DNA of 64,000 nt, taken from the NCBI RefSeq assembly GCF_002224485.1, contig NZ_CP022463.1, positions 2,310,990-2,374,989 of the forward strand, read 5' to 3'. The first letter of the stretch is position 1; each line of letters opens with the position of its first letter. The stretch comes from Sinomonas sp. R1AF57. GTDB taxonomy: Bacteria; Actinomycetota; Actinomycetes; Actinomycetales; Micrococcaceae. Of this stretch, positions 54,061-63,472 are shown piece after piece. Position numbers and translations under genes: made by a program. Under the pieces are notes generated by a model, which saw only the letters and a list, made by a program, of their open reading frames with translations, was not told the DNA's origin and did no database searches.

Positions 54061-54894
54061 CTACTGCGGCGCCGGACGCCTCCGCTGACGCGCTCCTAGC
54101 ACCAGGCCCACGACCAGGAAGACCGCGCCGACGGCGGCAACACCGACGATCCACGGCCCGAACGCGTCCGCCAGGAGCTGCCCTGCGCGCTGGGCGAACA
54201 CGCCGGCCACGCTTCCCTGGGAGCCCTGTGAGCCGGCCACCGAGGCCATGAGGAAGGTTCCGGCGCCGAGGAGCCCTGCCACCACGAGGAGGCCGCCGCC
54301 GGCCCAGGCGAGGGCGGTTCCGCGCCGACGCGCGAAGAGCAGGCCGAGCAGGAGCGCGAGCACGGCGCCGGCCGACAGCGGCAGGGCCAGGGCGGCCGCG
54401 TCCTGCGCGAAGGTGAGCGCTGCGCGCTGCTGAGCGTTTCCGACGGGCACCGTGATGCTCGGCGCATCCGAGAAGCCGACACCGAGGCCGGCGCCGAGGC
54501 GGTCCAGGACGACGTCGGCCAGGGGCCGGAGCTCGAGGGTGAAGGCTGACGTCGAAGCGGTGGCGGGACTGAAGTTCAGCCTGTGGCTCTCCCGGAGGGT
54601 CGACTCCCACGCGGAAGGGAAGGCCGGGTCGGACGTCAGTCCCTCGAGGGTCTTCTCGGCGAGCTCGGTGGCCGCGGGCCTCAGCGGAGCGGGCACTCCC
54701 GAGGCCGAGACCGCCGTCGCTGTCAACGACTTGCCCAGCGCTGCCTGGAAGTCAGCGTCCCGGTTCAACGGGGCCAGGAGCCGCACGAAGCCGTCCTCGT
54801 TCACGACGTTCCGCTCGATCCAGAGCGACGGCACGGCAGCCGCGGTAAGGACGACGGCGAGCAGCACGGAGAGGGCAGAGAGCACAGTACGCAT
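54061..54894 (-). CDS. membrane protein of unknown function
   Basis: Protein of 277 residues with an N-terminal helix (VLSALSVLLAVVLTAAAVPS), a long extracytoplasmic domain (residues 30-165), then three membrane helices in the C-terminal third. No recognised domain. A gene of this type beside xseA is common in Micrococcaceae. Divergent from xseA and upstream of ispH by 27 bp, so it may share the ispH transcript. Confidence 0.75.
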   Translation of the reverse strand: MRTVLSALSVLLAVVLTAAAVPSLWIERNVVNEDGFVRLLAPLNRDADFQAALGKSLTATAVSASGVPAPLRPAATELAEKTLEGLTSDPAFPSAWESTLRESHRLNFSPATASTSAFTLELRPLADVVLDRLGAGLGVGFSDAPSITVPVGNAQQRAALTFAQDAAALALPLSAGAVLALLLGLLFARRRGTALAWAGGGLLVVAGLLGAGTFLMASVAGSQGSQGSVAGVFAQRAGQLLADAFGPWIVGVAAVGAVFLVVGLVLGARQRRRPAPQ

Positions 54895-54989
54895 GGACTT
54901 CCCGGGGTCGGCAACGCGCCCATCCTATCGGCGGCGCCTAACGGGTTCCGCATGCGAGGACTGTCGGTGCCGCGTGATACTGGTTGGCT

Positions 54990-56348
54990 ATGGTGGCAGG
55001 GATGGAAGAACCGGACCTCTCGACGCTGCCCGCGCGGGCCGCGGACACGACGCCGGAGAACCCGTGGCCCCTGCACGTGCTCTCCCGCAAGCTCAAGGAG
55101 CACATCGAGCGTTCGCCGCAGGTGTGGATCGAGGGCCAGGTGATCGAGCTGAACCGCAGGGGCCAGACGGCGTACCTGACACTCCGCGACGTCGACGCGG
55201 AGATCTCGCTCCCCGCGTCCGCATGGGGGACGGTGATGGCGAGGCTACGCGAACCGATCGAGCGCGGTTCCCGTGTGGTGGCCCTCGTCAAGCCCGAAAT
55301 GTGGCTCAAGACGGGCCGGCTCACCATGGCCGTGCGCGACATGCGCCCGGTGGGCCTCGGAGACCTGCTGGCGCGCATCGAGCGGCTGCGGCAGGCACTC
55401 GGGTCGGAGGGGCTCTTCGCCGACCACCGCAAGAGGCCCCTCCCGATGCTCCCCCACCGCATCGGCCTCATTACGGGCCGGGACTCTGACGCCAAGAAGG
55501 ACGTGCTGCGCAATGCGGCGCTGCGCTGGCCGGCCGTCCAGTTCGAGATCCGTGAGGTCGCGGTCCAGGGCGCAAGCGCCGTCTCGGAGGTCCTCGGCGC
55601 GCTCCGCGAACTCGACGGCCTGGCAGAGGTGGACGTCATCGTCATCGCCCGCGGCGGCGGCTCCCTCGAGGACCTCCTGCCCTTCAGCAACGAATCTCTC
55701 GTGCGGGCCGTCGCGGAAGCGGTGACCCCGGTCGTCAGCGCGATCGGGCACGAGGCCGACCGGCCGATCCTGGACGACGTCGCCGACCTGCGCGCCTCGA
55801 CGCCCACGGACGCCGCGAAGCGCATCGTCCCGGACGTGACCGAAGAGCTGGCTCGGGTGCGGCAATGCCGAGAGCGGTTCGAGCGGCAGGTCAGGCTCCT
55901 GGTGGAGCGGGAGTCCGACCGGCTCGCCTCGATACGCAGCCGCCCGGCGCTCTCGTGCCCCGACACCATGGTCGAGGGCCGGCACGACGAGCTCCAGCGC
56001 CTCCGGGGCCGCTCGCTCGCCGCGGTGAGTACCGCCGTCGCACGCGCGTCCGACGGCGTGGCGCACCTTCGTGCCCAGATGCGTGCCCTCTCGCCGCAGC
56101 AGACGCTCGACCGCGGGTACGCCGTCGTGCAGCTCGCCGCGGGCGTGCCGGGAACCGAGGCTCACCCCGGAGCAGTGGTCTTCGATCCGGACCAGGCGCC
56201 CGCGGGCACCGCCCTGCGGCTCCGGCTTGCCCGGGGCGAACTCGCGGCACGCTCCGAGGGCGCACAGCCCGCTGCCGCCTCCGGTCCCCCGCACCCGAAC
56301 GCCACCCTGTCGTCGACCAACCACGAGGAGGACCCCCGCGATGGCTGA
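54990..56348 (+). CDS. xseA: exodeoxyribonuclease VII large subunit
   Basis: Catalytic subunit of ExoVII, 452 residues. OB-fold N-terminus ([20 protein letters not shown]), then the conserved catalytic region [20 protein letters not shown] and [20 protein letters not shown], with [20 protein letters not shown]. Start is ATG 54990 or 55002; neither has a clear ribosome site. Overlaps xseB by 8 bp. Confidence 0.94.
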   Translation: MVAGMEEPDLSTLPARAADTTPENPWPLHVLSRKLKEHIERSPQVWIEGQVIELNRRGQTAYLTLRDVDAEISLPASAWGTVMARLREPIERGSRVVALVKPEMWLKTGRLTMAVRDMRPVGLGDLLARIERLRQALGSEGLFADHRKRPLPMLPHRIGLITGRDSDAKKDVLRNAALRWPAVQFEIREVAVQGASAVSEVLGALRELDGLAEVDVIVIARGGGSLEDLLPFSNESLVRAVAEAVTPVVSAIGHEADRPILDDVADLRASTPTDAAKRIVPDVTEELARVRQCRERFERQVRLLVERESDRLASIRSRPALSCPDTMVEGRHDELQRLRGRSLAAVSTAVARASDGVAHLRAQMRALSPQQTLDRGYAVVQLAAGVPGTEAHPGAVVFDPDQAPAGTALRLRLARGELAARSEGAQPAAASGPPHPNATLSSTNHEEDPRDG

Positions 56349-56607
56349 AGCATCCGGACCACAGCAGAACGGCTCGTCGCCGGCGGGCTCGGCCCGCGCG
56401 GCGGAGGGGCTCGACAGCCTGTCCTATGAGGAGGCCCGCGAGCAGCTCGTCGCCGTAGTATCCCGGCTCGAGGCCGGCGGGGTGAGCCTCGAGGAGTCGT
56501 TGGCGCTGTGGGAACGCGGTGAGGCGCTCGCCAATCGCTGTGAGGAATGGCTCGAGGGAGCGCGACGCCGCCTCGACGCCGCACGCCGCCCGCCAGAGGA
56601 AGGCTGA
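56341..56607 (+). CDS. xseB: exodeoxyribonuclease VII small subunit
   Basis: Eighty-eight residues; the core is [20 protein letters not shown] followed by [20 protein letters not shown], matching XseB. It binds several copies per XseA and is needed for activity. Begins within the xseA stop (ATGGCTGA), so synthesis is coupled. A 21-bp repeat array starts 5 bp after the stop. Confidence 0.94.
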   Translation: MAEASGPQQNGSSPAGSARAAEGLDSLSYEEAREQLVAVVSRLEAGGVSLEESLALWERGEALANRCEEWLEGARRRLDAARRPPEEG

Positions 56608-56611
56608 CCCA

Positions 56612-56674
56612 CAGTCCGGCACAGGGGCCACGCAGTCCGGCACAGGGGCCACGCAGTCCGGCACGGGGGCCACG
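56612..56674. repeat. 21-bp tandem repeat, three copies
   Basis: Units CAGTCCGGCACAGGGGCCAC plus G at 56612, 56633 and 56654; the third has one substitution. It fills the space between xseB and the convergent membrane-protein gene. Confidence 0.92.
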
Positions 56675-56712
56675 CACTCGGCGCGCGGCGGCCTCGAGGC
56701 CGGTAGAGGGAC

Positions 56713-58380
56713 CTATCCCTCCAGCCGGAGCGCCTCTACTCTTTCCCCGGGCCCCACGAGGACAAGCGCCCTGCGGGAGCGGATCCCTTCGAGGGCCCTT
56801 GCCACGGCCTCGGCGCTCGGCCCCTCAGGCTGCGCGTGGGGCTCCTGGTCCCTGGGCAGCCCGTTGCCGCTGCGCCAGACCGTGACGGTGGCCCCGGTCG
56901 CCTCGGTGATGGCGCGCGAGAACGGCTCGGGGTCAAGCGCGGTGACCAGGATCGCCTTGCCGATCGACGGCCTCGCGGCGTGGGCGGGGAACTCTGCGCG
57001 GTCGTGCCGCCACACCGCGTAGTGATAGCTCGCCGCGAGCGCGGTGGCGACCAGGATGCCGAGTGGAACCCTGATGTCGGCGATCAGGGCCAGTCCGCCG
57101 CCCCCGGCGAGCCATGACCGGAAGACCTGGAAGCCGATCACCAGCAAGGTGACGAGGGCAGCGACGGCGCTCACGCCGAAGACGACCACGAGGTAGATGC
57201 GCCGTCCAGGCGGCTGGCCCGCCAGCGGTTCGGAGAGCACGTGGGTGGGCTTCCAGACGAGCCACCAGACCAGCCCGCCGACGGCCAGCGACGCGAATCC
57301 TCCCAGCAGGAGCGCACGGGCGCCGGTGCCGGCCAGCGGTGCGCTCACCAGGGAGAGGAGGGCATTGATGATCACGCCGACGCCCGACGCGGCGCCGACG
57401 AGGGCAATGCCAGCGGTCACGAGCCGGGCGGCCTGCCGGGCGGAGACGGAGCGGGCGGCGACGAGCGGGCGGTGGTAGGCCCAGACGAGCCACCCGATGG
57501 TCCCGGCTGCCAGCGCCGCCGGCAGCGGATCCAGCAGGGACAGCACCGGAGCGGCCGCCTCGTCACGGTCGAACAGGAGCCGGAGGACGACGAAGAGCGC
57601 CGTTCCAGCACCACTCAGGGCCGCGACGCCCGCCGCGAAGATGCCGACGAGGACGAGGACCACGTCGCTGAAGTCCGTGCGGAGCCTGCGCCCGCCCTCG
57701 ACGATCCAGTGCCAGAGCCACACCAGGGCCCCGCCCGCTGCCCAGACCGCCGCAGCCAGCACCCCGCCCCACCACGTCCTGCTCTCGCCCTGTCCGGCGA
57801 GAACTGCCACCTGGTCGCCCGAGAGGGCCTGGACTGCTGCCCTGAGGAGCCGCGTGAGCGCGGTTCCGGCCATGGCCGCACCGAGCGTGAGGCCGAAGCC
57901 CCCGCCGACGACGGCGGGCACGTCCGCGAGCAGGAGGGGGCCCTTCTCCCTGCTCCGCCACATCCACCGATGCCACGTCAGCACGCCCGCCCACACCACA
58001 GCGGTGGCCAGGAGGCCGTTCCAGCCCTCGGTCCGCCCCTCGACGAGCCCCGCCAGGAGCGCGAGGAGCTGGGTCGACGCCACGACCAGCGCGACGCTGT
58101 ACAGGCCTGCGACGTACAGGTCCCAGGCCGTTGAGCGCCGCTCCTCGGGGTCCGCGAGGCGCCTCCAGACGAACCACCACAGCAGCGCCGCGAGCGGCGC
58201 ACCGATCACCGTGAAGGCGAGCGACTGCGCGAGTCCTGCTGTGCCATCCCCGGCAAGGACCTGCCCCGACGGGAGGACCCGGGTGAGCAGACCGCTGAGT
58301 CCGCTCGCGGCGATCACCACGAGGGCAAAGAGGAGCACGTAGAGGATGAGCCGCCGGACGGCAGGAAGGGCGGAGCTCAT
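56713..58380 (-). CDS. large membrane protein, DUF5671 type
   Basis: Protein of 555 residues with some twelve hydrophobic helices arranged in similar blocks; WWFVWRRLADPEERRS, LVWLWHWIVEGGRRL, WLVWAYHRP and WWLVWKPTH recur at intervals, as in DUF5671 repeats. The last 90 residues are soluble. Function unknown. ATG 58380 overlaps the stop of the upstream small gene by 4 bp. Confidence 0.8.
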   Translation of the reverse strand: MSSALPAVRRLILYVLLFALVVIAASGLSGLLTRVLPSGQVLAGDGTAGLAQSLAFTVIGAPLAALLWWFVWRRLADPEERRSTAWDLYVAGLYSVALVVASTQLLALLAGLVEGRTEGWNGLLATAVVWAGVLTWHRWMWRSREKGPLLLADVPAVVGGGFGLTLGAAMAGTALTRLLRAAVQALSGDQVAVLAGQGESRTWWGGVLAAAVWAAGGALVWLWHWIVEGGRRLRTDFSDVVLVLVGIFAAGVAALSGAGTALFVVLRLLFDRDEAAAPVLSLLDPLPAALAAGTIGWLVWAYHRPLVAARSVSARQAARLVTAGIALVGAASGVGVIINALLSLVSAPLAGTGARALLLGGFASLAVGGLVWWLVWKPTHVLSEPLAGQPPGRRIYLVVVFGVSAVAALVTLLVIGFQVFRSWLAGGGGLALIADIRVPLGILVATALAASYHYAVWRHDRAEFPAHAARPSIGKAILVTALDPEPFSRAITEATGATVTVWRSGNGLPRDQEPHAQPEGPSAEAVARALEGIRSRRALVLVGPGERVEALRLEG

Positions 58381-58889
58381 GGTGCGACACTCTTCATGAG
58401 CGGCGGGCAGACCGCGATCATCGGCGGCGCCGACACGATCGCCCACTGGTTGTTCGCCTTGACGAGCTGGAAGTCACCCGGCGTCGAGTAGTCGGAGGGG
58501 CCGAACGGTCCTCCCTGCGCCGTCTGGACGAGCGCCACCCGTACCGTGGCCGTCGATTCGCGCTCGGTGGTCGAGCGCAATTCCACGCGCACGTTCTCCA
58601 GGAACTGGGGGCTCTGCTGATAGCTGCCGGGATAGGAGGCGCACTGCTTCCGGGCATCGTCCGAGAGCGTGGACAGGGCCGTTGCCGTATCGCCGGCGAG
58701 GTAGGCCTCTGCATACTTCTGCACGACCCCGGCGGGCGTGGACGGGTCGACCGGCGGCGGTGCACCCCGGGAGAGGATGAGGGCCACCGAGGCCACGACG
58801 AGCACTCCGATGAGCGAGAGGACCACCGCGAGAACACGCCCGGGACCCCGCGTCCGCGTGGAACCTCCTGCCGCGCTGCTGTCCGTCAT
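58377..58889 (-). CDS. membrane-anchored hypothetical protein
   Basis: About 170 residues: short basic N-terminus, one transmembrane helix (VLAVVLSLIGVLVVASVALI) and an external domain of the Mce-associated/NTF2-like style (AEAYLAGDTATALSTLSDDA, NNQWAIVSAPP). ATG 58889 chosen; GTG 58910 possible. Co-transcribed with the DUF5671-type protein. Confidence 0.7.
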   Translation of the reverse strand: MTDSSAAGGSTRTRGPGRVLAVVLSLIGVLVVASVALILSRGAPPPVDPSTPAGVVQKYAEAYLAGDTATALSTLSDDARKQCASYPGSYQQSPQFLENVRVELRSTTERESTATVRVALVQTAQGGPFGPSDYSTPGDFQLVKANNQWAIVSAPPMIAVCPPLMKSVAP

Positions 58890-58949
58890 GGCGACAGTCT
58901 GCGGCGTCACGGACCGCGCGGACAGGGCACTACGTCCCCGAGAGCGGGC

Positions 58950-59801
58950 TCAGCTGGCGAGGACGCGTGCCCGCTCCCGCTCCAGGCTGTACGAGGGCTC
59001 CGGCCAGTCCGGCGTGATGCTCTTGAACGCGCCGATGAGGAGCTCGAGGACGGCGATGCGCGCGTACCACTTCCGGTCGGCCGGGACGACGTGCCATGGA
59101 GCCCACGGCGTGGAGGTCATGTCGATCGCCTTCTGGTACGCGTCCATGTAGGCACCCCAGTGCTGGCGCTCGTCGACGTCGCCGGGGTTGTACTTCCAGC
59201 GCTTGACCGGGTCCTCGAGCCGGGCAAGGAGCCGACGCTTCTGCTCCTCCTTGGAAATGTGCAGCATGACCTTCACGATGGTCGTCCCGCGCGCGGCGAC
59301 GCCCTGCTCGAAGTCCCGGATCTCGCGGTACCGCCGCTGGATCGTGGCTTCGTCCGCCCAGCCGTGGACCCGATGGATCAGGACTTCCTCGTAGTGCGAG
59401 CGGTCGAAGACGCCGAGCATCCCGGGCCCCGGCAGCTCGCGCTCGACCCTCCAGAGGAAGTCGTGCTGCTTCTCCTCGTCGGTGGGCGCCTTGAACGCCT
59501 TCAGGTGGACTCCCTGGACGTCCACGCCGCCCACGACGTGGCTGACGATCCCGCCCTTGCCGGCGGTGTCCATGGCCTGGAGGATCAGCAGGACCGACGG
59601 GGCATCGCCGTCGCGTCCCGCGGCGTACAGCCGCTCCTGGTACTCAGCGAGCACGATGTCCCGCCGGGCGAGGTGGACCTTGCCCTCGGCCTTGTCGCCC
59701 GAGAAGCCGGGGGTGGCGGCCGGGTCGACGTCGCCCAGATGGAAGTTCCTGCCGACACGGAGCAGGTCGCCGACATCCTTGGCGAAGCCCTTGGATCCCA
59801 T
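58950..59801 (-). CDS. polyphosphate kinase 2 family protein
   Basis: Polyphosphate:nucleotide phosphotransferase of the PPK2 family, 283 residues, single-domain. Walker A LQAMDTAGKGG, lid region VHGWADEATIQRRYREIRDF and Walker B-type GVFDRSHYEEVLIHRV are present. It transfers phosphate from polyphosphate to nucleoside mono- or diphosphates; the class cannot be fixed by eye. ATG 59801 has GAAGGAAGG upstream. Confidence 0.92.
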   Translation of the reverse strand: MGSKGFAKDVGDLLRVGRNFHLGDVDPAATPGFSGDKAEGKVHLARRDIVLAEYQERLYAAGRDGDAPSVLLILQAMDTAGKGGIVSHVVGGVDVQGVHLKAFKAPTDEEKQHDFLWRVERELPGPGMLGVFDRSHYEEVLIHRVHGWADEATIQRRYREIRDFEQGVAARGTTIVKVMLHISKEEQKRRLLARLEDPVKRWKYNPGDVDERQHWGAYMDAYQKAIDMTSTPWAPWHVVPADRKWYARIAVLELLIGAFKSITPDWPEPSYSLERERARVLAS

Positions 59802-59834
59802 CACGCCTTCCTTCCCCGCACCGAGCGGCCTTCC

Positions 59835-61055
59835 TCAGTTGCCCTTGTACCTGCCGAGGAAGTCTGCCATACGGGTGATGGCCTCTTCGATGTCCGCCAC
59901 GGCGGGGAGGGTCACCATGCGGAAGTGGTCCGGCGCGGTCCAGTTGAACGCGCGGCCGTGGGAGACGAGGATCTTCTGCTCGCGCAGGAGGTCGAGGACG
60001 AACTTCTCGTCGTCCCGGATCGGATACACCTCCGGGTCGAGCCGCGGGAACAGGTACAGGGCGCCTTTGGCCTGCTTCGTGGAGACGCCGGGAATGGCAT
60101 TGAGCATCTCGTACGCCTTGTTGCGCTGCTCGAGCAGGCGGCCTCCGGGGAGGATGAGGTCGTTGATGCTCTGGTAGCCGCCGAGCGCGGTCTGGATGGC
60201 GTGCTGCGCGGGAACGTTCGCGCACAGGCGCATGTTCGCGAGCAGGTTGATGCCCTCGAGGTAGTCCGCGGCGTCCTTCTTGGGGCCCGAGATCGCCATC
60301 CACCCCGCCCGGTAGCCGCACACGCGGTACGCCTTGGACAGGCCCGAGAAGGTCAGGCACAGCACGTCCTCGCCGGTGAAGGCGGCCAGGTTCGTGTGGG
60401 TTGCGCCGTCGTAGAGGATCTTCTCGTAGATCTCGTCCGCGAAGATGATGAGCCCGTGCTTCTCGGCGAGCTCGACGATGCGGCGCAGCGTCGCATCCGA
60501 GTACAGGGCGCCGGTCGGGTTGTTCGGGTTGATCACGACGATGCCCTTGGTGCGGGGGCTGATCTTCGCTTCGAGGTCCTCGAGGTCGGGCTCCCAGTCC
60601 TGCTCCTCGTCGCAGAGGTAGTGGACAGCGCGTCCCCCGGCGAGGGAGACCGACGCCGTCCACAGGGGGTAGTCCGGGGTCGGCACGAGGATCTCGTCGC
60701 CCTGCTCGAGGAGGGCCATGAGGGACATCGTGATCAGCTCCGACACCCCGTTGCCGAGGTAGATGTCGTCGACGTGGATGTTCTGGATTCCCCGGGTCTG
60801 GTAGTACTGCGAGACCGCCGTGCGTGCCGAGAAGATGCCGCGGGAGTCGCTGTAGCCCTGTGCGTGCGGCAGGTGGCGGATCATGTCGACGAGGATCGCG
60901 TCCGGGGCCTCGAAGCCGAACGGCGCCGGGTTCCCGATGTTCAGCTTGAGGATCCTGTGGCCCTCTGCCTCCATCTGCTGGGCAGCCTCCAGAATTGGCC
61001 CCCTGATGTCGTAGAGCACGTTGTGGAGCTTGGTCGACTGCAGAAACTGGGCCAT
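59835..61055 (-). CDS. alanine-type aminotransferase (AlaA-like)
   Basis: PLP-dependent class I aminotransferase of 406 residues, close to AlaA/glutamate-pyruvate aminotransferase: KLHNVLYDIRGPILEAAQQM at the N-terminus, NPNNPTGALYS, and the Schiff-base lysine in TFSGLSKAYRVCGYRAGW. Probably interconverts alanine and pyruvate. Stands 33 bp upstream of ppk2. Confidence 0.9.
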   Translation of the reverse strand: MAQFLQSTKLHNVLYDIRGPILEAAQQMEAEGHRILKLNIGNPAPFGFEAPDAILVDMIRHLPHAQGYSDSRGIFSARTAVSQYYQTRGIQNIHVDDIYLGNGVSELITMSLMALLEQGDEILVPTPDYPLWTASVSLAGGRAVHYLCDEEQDWEPDLEDLEAKISPRTKGIVVINPNNPTGALYSDATLRRIVELAEKHGLIIFADEIYEKILYDGATHTNLAAFTGEDVLCLTFSGLSKAYRVCGYRAGWMAISGPKKDAADYLEGINLLANMRLCANVPAQHAIQTALGGYQSINDLILPGGRLLEQRNKAYEMLNAIPGVSTKQAKGALYLFPRLDPEVYPIRDDEKFVLDLLREQKILVSHGRAFNWTAPDHFRMVTLPAVADIEEAITRMADFLGRYKGN

Positions 61056-61131
61056 TGTCCAAATATGCCACAGGGTGCGAGCCGCGCCCTGCGACGCTGC
61101 TCACACCCTGCTGCCCCTGCGGATGGGCGGG

Positions 61132-62079
61132 TCAGGAGGCGAGGCCCTTGTCCTTCAGCCATGCCTTCGCGGCGTCGGCAGGGCTCTGCTTCTGCGCTCC
61201 GCCCACGGCGCGGTTGAGGTTCATGAGGTCCTGCGTCGTGAGCTTCTCCGAGACGGCGTTGAGTGCGTTCTTCGCGGCGTCGGACATCGATGCGTTCCTG
61301 ACGAGCGGCACCACCTGCTGCGCGATGAAGTTGTTCTTCGGATCGTCGAGCACCACGAGGTCGTTGTCCGCGATCGCGGGCGTGGTCGTGTAGATGTCCG
61401 CGACCTGGACCTGGTCGGACAGGAGTGCCCTGACGGTCAGCGGGCCGCCGCCGTCGCTGAACGGCTCGAGCTTCTTCGGCACGCAGCTGTACTTGTCCTT
61501 GAGTCCCGGCAGGCCGTACGCGCGCTCGGCGAACGTCGCGGGGGCGCCGAGCGTGAGCTCCGAGCAGACCTTGGCCATGTCCTCGATGCTCTTGAGCTGG
61601 TACTTGGCGGCCGTGGCGCGGGTGACGACCATCGCGTCCTTGTCCTCGGCCTTGGCGGCGTTGAGGACAGCGAGGCCCTCGGGCAGCTTGCCGGGGAGCG
61701 CCTTGGCGATGTCCTCCGCGGTGATCTGGGTGGCGCTCTTGTCCACGTAGAGGAGGAGGTTGCCCGTGTAGTCCGGCACGACGTCGACCGAGCCGTCCTG
61801 GACCGCCTTGAAGTAGACCTCGCGGGCGCCGATGTTCGGCTTGGTCGTGGCCTGGACACCTGCGGCGTTGAGGGCGCCGGCGTAGACCTCGGCGAGGATC
61901 TGGCTCTCGGTGAAGTCGGCCGACCCGATCACGAGGGCGTTGCCGGACCCTCCGCTCGCACCGCCGGACTGGGTCGACAGCGGGTTGGAGGAGGCACCGC
62001 AGGCGGAGAGCGTGATCGCCAGCGCGGCGCTCGCCGCGAGCGCCGCGAGGGCGCTGCGGCGGGTGGGAGACTTCATCAT
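61132..62079 (-). CDS. glycine betaine/choline-type binding lipoprotein
   Basis: Osmoprotectant receptor of the OpuAC/ProX family, 315 residues. Signal peptide with lipobox LSAC near residue 26; mature domain begins NALVIGSADFTESQILAEVY, and DVVPDYTGNLLLYVDK forms part of the ligand site. ATG 62079 overlaps the permease stop by 4 bp. Last gene of the osmoprotectant operon. Confidence 0.9.
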   Translation of the reverse strand: MMKSPTRRSALAALAASAALAITLSACGASSNPLSTQSGGASGGSGNALVIGSADFTESQILAEVYAGALNAAGVQATTKPNIGAREVYFKAVQDGSVDVVPDYTGNLLLYVDKSATQITAEDIAKALPGKLPEGLAVLNAAKAEDKDAMVVTRATAAKYQLKSIEDMAKVCSELTLGAPATFAERAYGLPGLKDKYSCVPKKLEPFSDGGGPLTVRALLSDQVQVADIYTTTPAIADNDLVVLDDPKNNFIAQQVVPLVRNASMSDAAKNALNAVSEKLTTQDLMNLNRAVGGAQKQSPADAAKAWLKDKGLAS

Positions 62080-62828
62080 CGTGTTCCTTCCTCTTCGGCG
62101 GCCACGGGAGGCGCGGCTGCTGCGAGCGTGGCGCGCGACGCCGGGCTGGCGCCGCGCGGGAGGGGTTCGCCCGGGCGGTGCCGGGCTGACAGGGCGCGAT
62201 GGAGCGCCCCGAGGGCGAGGTCGACTGCCACCGCAAGCACGGAGACGAGCGCGGATCCGGCGAGCATGCGCGGGTAGTCGGAGAGGGCGAGCCCGTCGAA
62301 GATGTACCGGCCGAGGCCGCCCAGGTTGATGTAGGCGACGATCGTGGCGGTCGCGACGACCTGGAGGACGGCGGCGCGCAGGCCGCCGAAGATGACCGGC
62401 AGGGCGAGCGGGAGCTCGACCCCGAAGAGGATCTGGTCCTCCCGCATGCCCTGGGCGCGGGCGGCGTCGACGACGGCGCGGTCGACGGCGGCGATGCCGG
62501 CCGAGGCGCCCGCCAGGAGCGGTGGCACGGCGAGGACGACGAGCGCCCAGATGGGCGGCATGAGCCCGGCCCCCGCGAGCAGCACGAACAGCACGAGCAG
62601 GCCCAGGGACGGAATGGCGCGGAGCGCGCCGGCCCCGGCGACCACGGCGACCCGTCCCCTGCCCGTGTGCCCCACCCAGGCCCCTGCCGGAAGGGCGATG
62701 GCAGCGGCGATGCCGACGGCCAGGAGCGTGTAGAGGAGATGCTCCCCCACCCGCGCCGGGATCCCGGTGTCGCCCGCCCAGTGGGAGGGGTCCGGGAGCC
62801 ACGCCCACGTGGCCTCGAGCAGGCTCAT
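62076..62828 (-). CDS. osmoprotectant ABC transporter permease (OpuCB/CD type)
   Basis: Permease of 250 residues. Helix LLYTLLAVGIAAAIALPAG, the coupling loop VVDAARAQGMREDQILFGVE and VVATATIVAYINLGGLGRYI are typical of OpuCB/ProW-like subunits. ATG 62828 overlaps the next permease stop. The C-terminal tail (about 45 residues) is hydrophilic and Pro/Ala rich. Confidence 0.9.
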   Translation of the reverse strand: MSLLEATWAWLPDPSHWAGDTGIPARVGEHLLYTLLAVGIAAAIALPAGAWVGHTGRGRVAVVAGAGALRAIPSLGLLVLFVLLAGAGLMPPIWALVVLAVPPLLAGASAGIAAVDRAVVDAARAQGMREDQILFGVELPLALPVIFGGLRAAVLQVVATATIVAYINLGGLGRYIFDGLALSDYPRMLAGSALVSVLAVAVDLALGALHRALSARHRPGEPLPRGASPASRATLAAAAPPVAAEEEGTR

Positions 62829-63472
62829 CCGCGCACCGCCGCTGCCCGGTCCCACGGCGCGAGGAGGCGCCCGAGGAGGACCAGGACCAGGTCGAGCGCG
62901 AGCGCGAGGGCGAGGATGGCGATCAGTCCCACGGCGATCTCCTCGGGGAAGTCCCGCTGGAGGCCCTCCGTGAACAGGATGCCGAGATTCGGCATCCCCA
63001 CGAGCGCGGCCACGGACACGAGCGAGACGTTGCTCACCGACACGGCACGCAGTCCCGCGACGAGCACCGGCAGCGACAGGGGCAGGTCGACGCGGAGGTA
63101 CCGGCTGAGGGGGGTGTGCCCGAGCGCGACGGCCACGTCGCTGAACTGGCCGGCCACGGAGTCCAGGGCGTCGAGGGCCGTGCGCACCAGGAGGGCCACG
63201 GCGTAGACGGTGAGGGCCACGATCACGTTCAGGGGGTCCAGGATCCGGGTCCCGAGGACGACCGGCAGGATGATGAAAAGTGCCAGCGACGGGACGGTGT
63301 ACAGCACCGAGCTCGCGGCGAGCACGACGGCGCGTCCCCGCCTCCGCGCCGCCACGAACCGCGCGAGCGGGAGGGCGACCACGAGGCCGGCCACGAGCGG
63401 CACCACCGCGAGCAGGAGATGCTGCCCCGCCAAGGACAGGATCCGGTCGGCGTTGGCGAACGCCCACTCCAT
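62825..63472 (-). CDS. osmoprotectant ABC transporter permease (OpuCB/CD type)
   Basis: Second permease, 215 residues: helices HLLLAVVPLVAGLVVALPLA and SSVLYTVPSLALFIILPVVL, then VSNVSLVSVAALVGMPNLGI. ATG 63472 shares its last base with the ATPase stop (TGATG). Pairs with the downstream permease to form the channel. Confidence 0.9.
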   Translation of the reverse strand: MEWAFANADRILSLAGQHLLLAVVPLVAGLVVALPLARFVAARRRGRAVVLAASSVLYTVPSLALFIILPVVLGTRILDPLNVIVALTVYAVALLVRTALDALDSVAGQFSDVAVALGHTPLSRYLRVDLPLSLPVLVAGLRAVSVSNVSLVSVAALVGMPNLGILFTEGLQRDFPEEIAVGLIAILALALALDLVLVLLGRLLAPWDRAAAVRG

